Assembly (NCBI GenBank): GCA_017302015.1
Contig: JAFLEE010000075.1
Span: forward strand, 1-25,197
Length of the DNA stretch: 25,197 nt
From: Spirochaetota bacterium
GTDB lineage: Bacteria; Spirochaetota; UBA12135; COTS27; JAFLEE01
Direction of reading: 5' to 3'
A model generated the notes under the pieces. The model did no database searches, had not been told where the DNA came from, and saw only the letters and a list, made by a program, of their open reading frames with translations. Numbering within the stretch: position 1 is the first letter of the stretch; the number at the start of each line of letters is the position of its first letter. Both the position numbers and the translations under genes were made by a program. Shown here piece by piece: positions 6,441 through 14,965 of the stretch.

Positions 6441-8778
6441 ACCGTTGCCATACCCGCACCCATTCCACATCCATGTGGGTGCCGTCGATGGCTTTGGTGG
6501 CGCGGCCGCCGGCCCAATGGCTGATGGCCGTCGAGAAATAGATGGAGACCGGCGCGTGGGCGTGCTCGTTGGGGATCCGGTTGATCTCCTCGCCGTCGAA
6601 ATAATAGACCAATTCCTTCTCGTCCCAGGCGAGGCCGTAGACGTGGAAATCCTCCGCGAGGTTCTCCAGGGTGTAATAGGGCTTGTGGCCGAAGGTCTTG
6701 GGCTTGGACTTCCCGCCCTCCTTGAAATGGATGATGTAGTGGGGGTTGATGATATCCGGGTACCATCCCTCGTTCTGGTCCAATTCCACGCGCGGATCCC
6801 TCGGGTCCGAGAACATCCAGAAGGATTGGTTGATGCCCACGGCGGCGGCGTAGCGGTAAGAGCATTCCAGATAGCCGTACTGCCATTGCTTCTTCGTCCA
6901 CACGCTCCCGCTCGTCCACTCCTGGCCGCCCCGGGCTTCCTTGCGCTGCAGGAGGTGGAGCGCCCCGTTGGAGACGACGGCGTTCTCGCGCCATCGGCTC
7001 GACAGGATATGGCCGCTGGGCCCGTGCTGGCTGATCCATCCCTCGCCGAGCGTGCTCCCCGCGAAATCGTCCTCGAAGACGGGCTTCCAGCCCGCGCCCT
7101 CCCGCGGCCCGGGATAGAGGACGCGGTGGAGGAAACGCCGGGCGAGGAGGTGGGCCTCCCCGCGATCGAGGCTCTCCCCGCCCCGGGCCGGGCCGGTGAG
7201 GAAAGCGAGCAGCTCGGCGGCGGGCTTTGGTTTCCCCATCGCCGCCGACAAGGCCGAAAACAGGGTGGCGCCCTCCAGCCGCGTGGCGATCCGGGCCGAA
7301 TCCTTGGGACCGATGCCCAAAGCCTTCGGGATCCCCAGGCGCGATGCCTCGGGCCAAGCCGCCGCGACCGTGGTGAGGTTCGTCTTCCCCGAGGCCCGAA
7401 CGGCCAAGAGCACCAAGTCTCCCAACGGCATAGCCGAGGCCGCGCCGAAGCGGTCGAAAGCGGCGGGCACCGCGATGCCCTTGCGCCACAGGGTGGTCCA
7501 CTCCGCCTTCGCGGGAAGGGATTGGAGATCGGTGAACGGCGGCGTGGGGAGCATGCGCGCCAGATCGACGATGGCCGTCTCGACGACCTTCCCGGCCGCA
7601 TCCAGCCGCTCGAAGCGCATCTCGCCGAGGCGGGTGTACTTCCCCTTCTGGGAGCCCGGGCGGCATTCCACCCATTCGTCGCGGTCCGCGGTGAACTCCC
7701 ACGTCCCCAGGACGGCCCAATCCTGGGAGCCCTGGGAAAGATCGAGGGTCGCCGTATCGATGCGGCCCGCGTGGTAGACGGAGAAGGGCGCCGTGCGGTC
7801 GTCTCCCTCGGTGCCGGTGACGATCTTCCAAGTGGAAACGCGCCAGGTTCCGGCGCGCTTCACGTCGGGGTTCCAGAAGGCCGCGCCGTCATCGTCGTGG
7901 GTCCAGCGGGAGGAATCGAAGAACCCGAGGTATTTGCTCGAGGGTTGCCAGTCCCCCCGGTACGAAAACCCCCGCGGGATCGCGTAGGCCTTCCCGGGAA
8001 GCCTCGCCTCGGCGGCCCGAAGAGAGACCCGGAAGACCGACTCGGGCCGGTCGGAGTCGTCGACGCCGTCCGCCTGCGTCGCGCCCTGGGTGAAGACCGT
8101 ATCGCCCGCCGGGGCGGGCGCCGCGGCTGTGAGTTCGGCGGAAATCCCCCGCTCGAAGCGCAGATCCGAAAGCCGCAACGGCGCTCCCCCGATGCGGTTT
8201 AGGAAACGCAAACGCGTCACGGCCTTCGCCGCGATCGTCTTCTCGCCGATCTTCGTCCATCCGCCGCCCGGCTTCGAAGCCCACCCGGTGAGGGTGAGCC
8301 CCCCGAAATCCATGACGATCGCCAGGCGGCGCCATTGGCCGGCCTTGAGGGCCTCGACCTTGAAGGGCTCCATGCGGATGGTGTCGCTGCCTTTGGCGGC
8401 GTACCAGCGAAGGTCGAGGGGGCGCAGGGCCGCGTCCCCCGGTCCTTCGAAGATTAGCGCGTTGAAAGAATCGACCCCCTTGGGGTTGGCGGGCGCCTCG
8501 AAAGCCATGCGCAAGGTGTAGACCCCTTCTCCGATAGCGGGGATCTCGGCGCTCCACTCTCCCGCGAGCGCGAGCGCGCTTCCGTCGGGCCCCGCCTCGA
8601 CCTCGGCCTTGGCGCCGGGAGCCGGGGTGAAGGCGACCCCGCCCAAGCGGAAGGGCCCTTGGAAACTCGCGTTTGGACCGGAGGGGATCGGCCCCCAGAC
8701 GGGGGTCGCCGCCCGAAGGAACGCGTAACCGAAGAGGGCCAAAGAAACGAGGTGGGCACGGGCCGGGGGTCGGGTCAT
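6439..8778 (-). CDS. Secreted multidomain GH16-family glycoside hydrolase
   Basis: The protein has 779 residues. A signal peptide covers about 1-24. Residues 35-215 form a beta-sandwich-like region of no clear family. Residues 230-375 resemble golvesin C-terminal-like domains (AGTWRVSTW, APFSVYHAG, WAVLGTWEF). Residues 565-779 are a GH16 catalytic domain with VELDQNE, giving the E-x-D-x-x-E triad E665/D667/E670, plus GYLECSYRY, YDIINPHYIIHF-like strand and FHVYGLAWDE. GH16 enzymes cut beta-1,3/1,4-glucans or galactans by a retaining mechanism. Substrate could be laminarin, lichenin or an agar-like polymer. The start at 8778 has GGAG 6 bases upstream. It is divergent from araA, separated by 199 bases, suggesting shared control. 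Confidence 0.88.
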   Translation of the reverse strand: MTRPPARAHLVSLALFGYAFLRAATPVWGPIPSGPNASFQGPFRLGGVAFTPAPGAKAEVEAGPDGSALALAGEWSAEIPAIGEGVYTLRMAFEAPANPKGVDSFNALIFEGPGDAALRPLDLRWYAAKGSDTIRMEPFKVEALKAGQWRRLAIVMDFGGLTLTGWASKPGGGWTKIGEKTIAAKAVTRLRFLNRIGGAPLRLSDLRFERGISAELTAAAPAPAGDTVFTQGATQADGVDDSDRPESVFRVSLRAAEARLPGKAYAIPRGFSYRGDWQPSSKYLGFFDSSRWTHDDDGAAFWNPDVKRAGTWRVSTWKIVTGTEGDDRTAPFSVYHAGRIDTATLDLSQGSQDWAVLGTWEFTADRDEWVECRPGSQKGKYTRLGEMRFERLDAAGKVVETAIVDLARMLPTPPFTDLQSLPAKAEWTTLWRKGIAVPAAFDRFGAASAMPLGDLVLLAVRASGKTNLTTVAAAWPEASRLGIPKALGIGPKDSARIATRLEGATLFSALSAAMGKPKPAAELLAFLTGPARGGESLDRGEAHLLARRFLHRVLYPGPREGAGWKPVFEDDFAGSTLGEGWISQHGPSGHILSSRWRENAVVSNGALHLLQRKEARGGQEWTSGSVWTKKQWQYGYLECSYRYAAAVGINQSFWMFSDPRDPRVELDQNEGWYPDIINPHYIIHFKEGGKSKPKTFGHKPYYTLENLAEDFHVYGLAWDEKELVYYFDGEEINRIPNEHAHAPVSIYFSTAISHWAGGRATKAIDGTHMDVEWVRVWQR

Positions 8779-8929
8779 GGCTGCTCCATGGAGAAGAGTT
8801 TAACCCGGGCGCCCCCTCCCTGAAAGATACGAACGGTCCCCTTTTCGTCACTTTTTGCGCGCGCGTCCCGCGGGGGGTTCCACCTTTCCGGGGAGCACGA
8901 ATCTCCCTCCTTTCGCACGGCATTCCCCT

Positions 8930-8957
8930 TTGTTCACCGAGCGGATTCCCCTATAAT
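8930..8957 (+). promoter_or_regulatory. Promoter of araA
   Basis: A perfect -10 TATAAT (8952-8957) stands 16 bases after TTGTTC (8930-8935). Transcription would start near 8964, giving a leader of about 14 bases that still includes the CGGAG ribosome-binding site at 8967-8971. The region is shared with the divergent GH16 gene. Confidence 0.65.
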
Positions 8958-8977
8958 CGATGCACACGGAGTTCCCC

Positions 8978-10447
8978 ATGACCCCCACCCGCGAGCTTTG
9001 GTTCGTCGCCGGCAGCCAGCACCTCTACGGCCAGAAAACCCTCGATCAAGTTGCCGCGAACGCCCGCCGGATCGCCGAGTCGCTGGATGCCGACGCCTCC
9101 CTCGGCATCCGCGTCGTCTGGAAGCCCACCGTGAAGACCGCCGACGAGATCTTCGCCCTCTGCCGTGAGGCCAACGCCAGCGACGCGTGCCTCGGCCTCA
9201 TCCTGTGGATGCACACCTTCAGTCCGGCCAAGATGTGGATCGCCGGCCTCACCGCCCTGAGGAAGCCCTTCGTCCACCTCCATACCCAATTCGGCCGCGA
9301 CATCCCCTGGGCGACCATCGATATGGATTTCATGAACCTCCACCAAGCCGCCCACGGCGACCGCGAGTTCGGTTTCCTCTGCACGCGCCTCGGCAAGGCC
9401 CGCACCGTGGTCGTGGGCCATTGGGAAGACCCCGGTGTGCGGGATGAACTCGGCGTCTGGGCCCGCGTCGCCAGGGCTTGGGATGAATCCCAGCGCCTCA
9501 AGGTCGCCCGTTTCGGCGATAATATGCGCCAGGTCGCCGTGACCGAGGGCGACAAGGTCGAGGCCCAACTCAAGTTCGGGTTCCGCGTCGACGGCTATGG
9601 CCTGGGCGACCTGCTGGGCTACGTCGGCAAGGTAGCCGAAAACCGGGTGACCGACCTGATGGCCGAATACGGGAAAAACTATACCCTCGCCCCGGGCGCC
9701 GCGCTCGAGCCGATCCGCGAACAGGCGCGCATCGAATTGGGCCTACGCGATTTCCTCGAGGAGGGCGGGTATCGGGCGTTCACCACCACGTTCGAGGACC
9801 TCCACGGCCTCAAGCAGCTCCCGGGCCTCGCCGTGCAGCGGCTCATGGGCGCCGGCTACGGCTTCGGCGGCGAGGGCGATTGGAAGACCTCGGCCATGAC
9901 GCGGATCCTGAAGGTCATGGGCGAGGGCCTCCCCGGCGGCACTTCGTTCATGGAGGATTACACCTACCACCTGGATCCGGCGGGCATGCGGGTGCTCGGC
10001 GCCCACATGCTGGAAGTTTGCCCCTCCATCGCCGCCGACAAGCCTTCCCTCGAAGTCCACCCTTTGGGCATCGGCGGGAAGGAGGCGCCGGCCCGCCTGG
10101 TGTTCCACGGAAGCCCGGGGCCCGCCATCAACGTCTCTCCCATCGACCTGGGCCATCGTTTCCGTGTGGTCTTGAACGAGGTCGTGGCGGTGGCGCCTGA
10201 GCGCGAGATCCCGCGCTTGCCCGTCGCCCGGGCCCTGTGGATTCCCCAGCCGAACCTCAAGGTCGGGGCGGCGGCTTGGATCCTCGCCGGGGGCGCCCAC
10301 CACACGGTGTACTCCCAGCAAGTCGACGCCCGCCATCTCGAGATCTTCTGCGAACTGGCCGGGGTCGAACTCGTGGTCATCGACGGGCAGACGAACCTTC
10401 GCGAGTTCAAGAACGAGCTCCGCCAGAACGAAGCGGCCTGGCGCTGA
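8978..10447 (+). CDS. araA: L-arabinose isomerase
   Basis: The protein has 489 residues, close to E. coli AraA (500). It begins with the family hallmark [13 protein letters not shown] (6-18). Metal and catalytic residues are all present: E299 (FGGEGDW), E326 (FMEDYTYH), H343 (AHMLEVCP) and H441/H442 ([10 protein letters not shown]), matching E. coli E306, E333, H350 and H450. It converts L-arabinose to L-ribulose in the cytoplasm with a divalent metal, usually Mn. I chose ATG 8978 rather than 8960 because GGAG (8968-8971) precedes it at 6 bases and the family N-terminus fits. Neither araB nor araD is adjacent; an MDR dehydrogenase follows after 203 bases. Confidence 0.96.
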   Translation: MTPTRELWFVAGSQHLYGQKTLDQVAANARRIAESLDADASLGIRVVWKPTVKTADEIFALCREANASDACLGLILWMHTFSPAKMWIAGLTALRKPFVHLHTQFGRDIPWATIDMDFMNLHQAAHGDREFGFLCTRLGKARTVVVGHWEDPGVRDELGVWARVARAWDESQRLKVARFGDNMRQVAVTEGDKVEAQLKFGFRVDGYGLGDLLGYVGKVAENRVTDLMAEYGKNYTLAPGAALEPIREQARIELGLRDFLEEGGYRAFTTTFEDLHGLKQLPGLAVQRLMGAGYGFGGEGDWKTSAMTRILKVMGEGLPGGTSFMEDYTYHLDPAGMRVLGAHMLEVCPSIAADKPSLEVHPLGIGGKEAPARLVFHGSPGPAINVSPIDLGHRFRVVLNEVVAVAPEREIPRLPVARALWIPQPNLKVGAAAWILAGGAHHTVYSQQVDARHLEIFCELAGVELVVIDGQTNLREFKNELRQNEAAWR

Positions 10448-10650
10448 GCGGGAGCTGGCCCCCGCCCGGACGCGCCGGGAGGGGACGAACCCGCCCCGGA
10501 AGGTCCGTCGCGGCGACCTACCCCCTGGGGCGTGAAAACGGCCCTTCCCTCCCGTCCGGGCTTTCGGTTTTGTGCAATGAACTTCCGCCGCGTGCATTTC
10601 AACGCGCTTTCCAGCGGCCTATCCTTCCCCTAGATCGACAGGAGAATTCA

Positions 10651-11628
10651 ATGGAAAAGCGACTCGCCTTCACGGGGAAATCCCAGGTCACCTGCGAAAC
10701 CTTCTCCCCCGCGCCGCTGGAGAAGAACCAGGTCGGCATCCGCACCCGCCATTCCCTCATGAGCACCGGCACGGAGAACATCGTCTTCAACCGCCTGTTC
10801 GAGGCCGGCTCCCATTGGGACCGCTGGGTCAAGTACCCCTTTTACCCCGGCTACGCCAATGTGGGCGTCGTCGAAGCCGTCGGCAGCGAAGTGACCTCGG
10901 TGAAGAAGGGCGATCTGGTCGTCTCCCGCGCCGCCCACGCCTCCTGGGTGACCGTCGGCGAGGGGCAATGCGTGAAGGTGCCCGAGGGCATCCCCTCCAA
11001 AGACGCCTCTTGGTTCGCCCTGGCCAAGATCTGCGCCATGGGCGCCCGCGCCGCCCAGTACACCGTAGCCGACTCGGTGCTCGTCATCGGTGCCGGCCCC
11101 ATCGGCCAAATGTCGGTGCGTTGGGCCCACGCCCTGGGCGTCGAGAAGATCGCCTGCGTCGACCCGGTGAAATCGCGCCTCGAGTTCGCCCGCCGCGGCG
11201 GGGCCCAGCACGTTTTCGACAAGGGCATCGACGACTCGCTCGACGAGATCCGTAAAATCACCGACGGGGGCCCCCGCGTGGTCGTCGATTCCACCGGCAA
11301 CGAGAAGGCCTTCGTCGGGGCCCTCCAAGCGGCGCGCAAATACGGCCGGGTGGTGGTCCTCGGCGATACCGGCACGCCAAGCGGCCAACACTTGAGCCCC
11401 GACCTCATCACCCGGGGACTCACCATCGTCGGCGCCCACGACGGCCACGAAGACCCCGCCTGGAACGCGCCCATCATCCTGCGCTTCTTCTTCAATCTGC
11501 TCCAAACCGGCCGATTCCGAGTCGACGGCCTCGTCACCCACGAGTTTAAGGGCGAAGAGTACCAGGCGGCCTACGACACCGCCAACACGCGCCGCGGCGA
11601 GACGATGGGCATCCTCTTTAATTGGTAA
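10651..11628 (+). CDS. MDR-family (zinc-type) dehydrogenase without the usual zinc ligands
   Basis: The protein has 325 residues. The N-terminal GroES-like fold (1-125) is followed by a Rossmann domain with IGAGPIG (146-152) and VDSTGNEKA (212-220). This is the medium-chain dehydrogenase/reductase superfamily. The position of the catalytic cysteine (normally CGSD) reads STGTE (39-42 region), and the normal GHE motif reads GYANVG (67-72). The four-cysteine structural zinc loop is absent too. So zinc is probably not used. Relatives with STGTE include BchC-like and sugar-acid dehydrogenases. A strong AGGAG lies 7 bases before ATG 10651. It lies between araA and a hydroxypyruvate-isomerase-like gene, so it probably oxidises or reduces a sugar or polyol (inference). 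Confidence 0.88.
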   Translation: MEKRLAFTGKSQVTCETFSPAPLEKNQVGIRTRHSLMSTGTENIVFNRLFEAGSHWDRWVKYPFYPGYANVGVVEAVGSEVTSVKKGDLVVSRAAHASWVTVGEGQCVKVPEGIPSKDASWFALAKICAMGARAAQYTVADSVLVIGAGPIGQMSVRWAHALGVEKIACVDPVKSRLEFARRGGAQHVFDKGIDDSLDEIRKITDGGPRVVVDSTGNEKAFVGALQAARKYGRVVVLGDTGTPSGQHLSPDLITRGLTIVGAHDGHEDPAWNAPIILRFFFNLLQTGRFRVDGLVTHEFKGEEYQAAYDTANTRRGETMGILFNW

Positions 11629-11630
11629 AC

Positions 11631-11716
11631 CATCCGGTCGAAGGCGAGGCGCCGGAGAATCGTAACCGCCACGCCTTTGGCTCGCCGGAGGCGATTCCCC
11701 AAAGGCCTACCGGATG
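11631..11716. repeat. Structured intergenic inverted-repeat element
   Basis: Perfect 8-base arms CATCCGGT (11631-11638) and ACCGGATG (11709-11716) enclose nested complementary pieces: AGGC/GCCT (11642-11645, 11705-11708) and GGAGAATCG/CGATTCCCC (11654-11662, 11692-11700, one mismatch). GGCGAG and CTCGCC offer an alternative inner pairing. It lies in the 148-base gap between the dehydrogenase and isomerase genes. No T-tract follows, so it looks more like an RNA processing or stabilising element than a terminator. Confidence 0.45.
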
Positions 11717-11776
11717 AACCCGAATACGAACCATCGATGAACGACCGCTCACGAACGAAATGGATCAGGAGTCATG

Positions 11777-12535
11777 ATGTACCGCTATTCCCCGTGCCTC
11801 GACATTTTCTTCAAGGATCTGCCTTTCTCAGCGCGCATCCAGAAGGCCGCGGCCCTCGGCTTCCAGACCTTCGAGTTCTGGTCCTGGTGGGATAAGGACT
11901 TAGGCGAGATCGAGGCCGCCCTGCGGTCCTCCCCCATCCAGGTCGCGGGCTTCTGCACCCGCATGGTGAGCCTCGTGGATCCCGCCAAACGGGCAGAGTA
12001 CCTGGCGGGTTTGGAGGACACCCTCGCCGTCGCCAAACGCCTGAAGCCCTCGGTCATCATCAGCCAGGTGGGGAATGAACGGCCCGGCGTGGCGCGGGAA
12101 GAGCAGGCGCGCTCCCTCGTGGAGGGTCTCAAGGCCGCCGCCGCCCTCCTGGAACGCACGGGGGACACCCTCGTCATCGAGCCGCTCAACGTGCGCGTCG
12201 ACCATAAGGGCTATTTCCTTTCCCGTTCGGACGAGGCCGCCGAGATCCTCGCGCAGGTGGGCTCGCCCCGGGTGAAGATGCTCTTCGATGTCTACCACCA
12301 GCAGATCACCGAGGGAGACCTCCTGCGCCGCATCCGCCAGCACCTCCCGCTCATCGGGCATTTCCACATCGCCGACAATCCCGGCCGCCATGAGATCGGC
12401 GGCGGGGAGATCCACTACCCGAACGTGCTCGCGGCCATCAAGGAGGCGGGCTACGGCGGATGCGTCGGCCTCGAGTTCTTCCCGTCGGGCCCGGACCACG
12501 GGGCGGCCCTGAAACAATCGGCCCTGGCGGTGTGA
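11777..12535 (+). CDS. Hydroxypyruvate-isomerase-like TIM-barrel protein
   Basis: The protein has 252 residues from this start and belongs to the AP-endonuclease-2/xylose-isomerase-like TIM-barrel superfamily. Motifs match the hydroxypyruvate isomerase (Hyi) branch: IEPLNVRVD (E135), LFDVYHQQI (D171), HFHIADNPGRHEIGGGEI (195-212) and VGLEFFPSG (E233). Hyi interconverts hydroxypyruvate and tartronate semialdehyde; close relatives isomerise or epimerise ketoses such as L-ribulose or D-tagatose. Two ATGs are adjacent (11774 and 11777). AGGAG (11767-11771) is 2 bases from the first and 5 from the second, so I prefer 11777. It closes the araA run and is followed by a strong terminator. The exact substrate is uncertain. 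Confidence 0.88.
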   Translation: MYRYSPCLDIFFKDLPFSARIQKAAALGFQTFEFWSWWDKDLGEIEAALRSSPIQVAGFCTRMVSLVDPAKRAEYLAGLEDTLAVAKRLKPSVIISQVGNERPGVAREEQARSLVEGLKAAAALLERTGDTLVIEPLNVRVDHKGYFLSRSDEAAEILAQVGSPRVKMLFDVYHQQITEGDLLRRIRQHLPLIGHFHIADNPGRHEIGGGEIHYPNVLAAIKEAGYGGCVGLEFFPSGPDHGAALKQSALAV

Positions 12536-12570
12536 GCCGGTGACCTCCGCGCAAATCCAGCTCCAGGCCA

Positions 12571-12600
12571 AAAAAAAACGGCCGCGCGGGCGGCCGTTTT
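12571..12600. terminator. Bidirectional intrinsic terminator
   Basis: AAAACGGCCG (12575-12584) pairs perfectly with CGGCCGTTTT (12591-12600) around the loop CGCGGG, with a run of eight or more A on the left and four T on the right. It lies between the ends of the convergent isomerase (12535) and secreted-protein (12628) genes and can serve both. Confidence 0.85.
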
Positions 12601-12627
12601 CGAGGGCGATCCCTTCGAGTTCTCACA

Positions 12628-13266
12628 TCAAAAGAGGCCCTTCTTGGCGATGACGGGGGTGTTGAGCGATCCGGCGAAGATCACGTTCTTGAGGTCCTTG
12701 GCACCGTCGACATCCAGGCGGACGCTGGTGAGCGAGGCCACGGAAAGGATGGTGACCTTGTCCCCCGCGGTATTCTTGCCCTCGACCGTGATCACGCCGT
12801 CGGCGAAATCGATCTTGAACGAGGCCTTCGGGAAGACGGTGACGCCGCCCACGGAGAAGGTGACGAGGTTATTGGCCGCGGCCAATTGGCTTTTCGCCAC
12901 CCCTTCCAGGGTCTTACTGCACGGGGCGCCCGCGGTGACCTCGGAGACCGTCGTGACCGTGATGGCCTTTTTCCCGTCTTTGGCGGATTCGAGGATCACG
13001 ATCTGGATGGGCACGTTGGGGAAGCAGCGGGTGATCTCGACCTTATTGTTTTTTTCGTCCTTCTTTTGGACGTAAGTGAGCATGCCGTCCTGGAGGGAGA
13101 AGGATTCGGGGCGGGTCAAGACTTCGGGGAACCCGATACCGGCCGTCAAGGTCACGACGTTGGCCGTCTTGCCTTGGGCGTTCAGGACGGACAAGAGTTT
13201 ATCGGTGGGCCCGGCGAAAGCGGCGCCGAAGAGGGCGAGGGCGAGGACGGGGGTCAGTTTGCTCAT
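12628..13266 (-). CDS. Secreted protein of unknown function
   Basis: The protein has 212 residues. A signal peptide covers 1-18 (KLTPVLALALFGAAFAG), so export is expected. The mature part is rich in Val, Thr and alternating polar/hydrophobic stretches, suggesting an all-beta fold. Two loosely similar halves occur (VVTLTAGIGFPEVL at 37-50, and LVTFSVGGVTVFPKASF about 134-150), hinting at an internal duplication. Two cysteines (CFPNVP and APCSKT) could form a disulfide. I do not recognise a family. The ATG at 13266 has AGGAG about 11 bases upstream. The gene stands alone between convergent and same-strand neighbours and ends at the bidirectional terminator. Confidence 0.75.
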   Translation of the reverse strand: MSKLTPVLALALFGAAFAGPTDKLLSVLNAQGKTANVVTLTAGIGFPEVLTRPESFSLQDGMLTYVQKKDEKNNKVEITRCFPNVPIQIVILESAKDGKKAITVTTVSEVTAGAPCSKTLEGVAKSQLAAANNLVTFSVGGVTVFPKASFKIDFADGVITVEGKNTAGDKVTILSVASLTSVRLDVDGAKDLKNVIFAGSLNTPVIAKKGLF

Positions 13267-13384
13267 TTTTTGAGTCTCCTATTGCCCGCTACTTTCGCTT
13301 GGGAAATTAAAATCGCATAATTTCTTCGGGTTGGGCGACGCCCCTCACCGAATCAACCACTCTCCCCCATATCCGATTTATCCT

Positions 13385-14923
13385 TCACCAGGCCCCCAAG
13401 ACCGCCGCGCTGCCGAGCCAAGCCACCGTTTGCGCCCGCCACTTTTCCCGGGCCTTCCAGTCCAGGTGGTCCACCGGATTATAGTCATCGCTGAGCAGAA
13501 GCCCTTGGCGGGCCACCGCGCTGCGCTGGCGCAGCATCCGCCCCACCGCGGCGCGGCAATTTTCCGCCATCGGCACCGGCGCGGAAAGGTCCATATCCCG
13601 CGATCGATCGAAGGCGACGAAGAGTAGGTTATTGAATCCGTCCCCCGCCCCGTCGTCATGGAGCCAGGCCTGGCCGAACACCTCCAAAAGGGTCCGCCCC
13701 ACGGCCCGCGTCATGGCGGCTTCGGGCTCCCCCTCGCGCTTGCCGAGGAAATTGAGGATCAGGAGCCCCTCGGGCTTAAGCCGCGCTTTCGCGGCCCGGA
13801 AGGCTTCCACGGAGCACAGGTGGGCCGGGGTGCTCTCGCCGCTATAGACATCGATGAAGACCGCGTCGTATTTTTCCTCGCTCCGTTCCAGGTGCGTGCG
13901 GCCATCCTCGGCGAAGAAGCGCCCCGGGCCCTCGGGCGTGGCGAAGTACTTCTTCGCCAGCAGGTCCATGCGGGGGTCGATGTCCACTGCGTCGGTGCGG
14001 ATCCCCAGACGGCGCAGGGGGGTCGCGATCACCCCGCCTCCCATGCCGATCATGAGCACGTCCCGCAGGCCGCGGCGGTAGGCGAGGGCCAGGGACACCA
14101 TGGCCGGGGCGTATTCGAAACACGAAAGATACTCGGGCTTGGAGACGCCGCTTTGGAGGATGCCGTCGAGCATCAAAAGCCGATCCTCCGGGCGATCCAA
14201 CACGGTGATTTGCCCGAATAGGCTCTGGCCGCGGTAGAGCACCGTCTCCCCGGGTTGGCCCGGTTCGGGGCGCGGAATGAAGAGGGCCGCGATCAGGGCC
14301 GCCGCGAAGAGGAGTGGAAGAAACCCCGCGGGGCGTTTATGGAAGAGGAAATAGGCGCCCGCGAGGCCCCCATTGACCGCCGCCATGGAGAAGACGATGG
14401 CGCGCAGGCCGAGGGCGGGGATGAGGAAGAACCCCACCGCCACCGCCCCGATGAAACTGCCCACGGTGGACAGGGCGTAGACGAACCCGACGCGGCGTCC
14501 GACGATCTCCAGGCGGCTGGAGAGCGTCTTGATCGCCAGCGGCCCCACCGCCCCGAGGAGCGCCAGCGGCGCTGCGAAGAGCAGGGCGGCGGAGAGGAAG
14601 GCCCCGCCCCGCATCCCCAATCCCATCGCGTTCTCCATCACCGGGCGAGAAACGAAGGGCAGCAGCGCCAACCAGCCGGCGCAAATGGCGAGGACGAGGA
14701 ACACCGTCGCCGTCCCGCGGCCGCGGTCGGCCCACCGGCCCCCGAGTGAATAGCCGGCGGCGAGGGAAAGGAGGGTCACGGCGATGAGGGCCGTCCAGAT
14801 GAAGAGCCCGGCCCCGTAGAGCGGCGCGATGACCCGGGTACCCATGATCTCAAGGGCCATGACTTCGGCCCCGCACCAGGCGACGGCGGCGAGCAGGAAC
14901 GCGTTTTCGATCTTTTCTTTCAT
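13385..14923 (-). CDS. Membrane-anchored spermidine-synthase-like protein
   Basis: The protein has 512 residues. About six hydrophobic segments fill 5-215 (membrane domain with MALEIMGTRVIAPLYG near 22-37), followed by a cytosolic class-I methyltransferase fold of the spermidine synthase family at about 225-490: MIGMGGGV (291-298), DAVDIDP (311-317) and FIDVYSG (356-362, with the catalytic-position Asp D358). True spermidine synthases transfer aminopropyl groups from decarboxylated SAM to putrescine. Fused membrane forms are common in bacteria but their substrate is mostly unknown. No decarboxylase gene (speD/speA) is near. ATG 14923 gives a proper N-terminus, though with no strong Shine-Dalgarno. 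Confidence 0.88.
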   Translation of the reverse strand: MKEKIENAFLLAAVAWCGAEVMALEIMGTRVIAPLYGAGLFIWTALIAVTLLSLAAGYSLGGRWADRGRGTATVFLVLAICAGWLALLPFVSRPVMENAMGLGMRGGAFLSAALLFAAPLALLGAVGPLAIKTLSSRLEIVGRRVGFVYALSTVGSFIGAVAVGFFLIPALGLRAIVFSMAAVNGGLAGAYFLFHKRPAGFLPLLFAAALIAALFIPRPEPGQPGETVLYRGQSLFGQITVLDRPEDRLLMLDGILQSGVSKPEYLSCFEYAPAMVSLALAYRRGLRDVLMIGMGGGVIATPLRRLGIRTDAVDIDPRMDLLAKKYFATPEGPGRFFAEDGRTHLERSEEKYDAVFIDVYSGESTPAHLCSVEAFRAAKARLKPEGLLILNFLGKREGEPEAAMTRAVGRTLLEVFGQAWLHDDGAGDGFNNLLFVAFDRSRDMDLSAPVPMAENCRAAVGRMLRQRSAVARQGLLLSDDYNPVDHLDWKAREKWRAQTVAWLGSAAVLGAW

Positions 14924-14965
14924 GGGCAGGACGGTATCATCCGTCCCGCCCCGGGAATAGGCCGT

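Noticed and set aside
6391-8202. A 603-codon open frame on the plus strand opposite the GH16 gene
   Set aside because: It is the antisense shadow of a GC-rich gene with clear GH16 motifs; its translation has no recognisable domain and is rich in Gly, Arg and Ala as expected from reversed codons.
10448-10650. Possible promoter (TTGTGC-17-TGCATT or TTCAAC-16-TATCCT) before the MDR dehydrogenase
   Set aside because: Both matches are poor (three to four of six in each box), so read-through from araA is equally likely.
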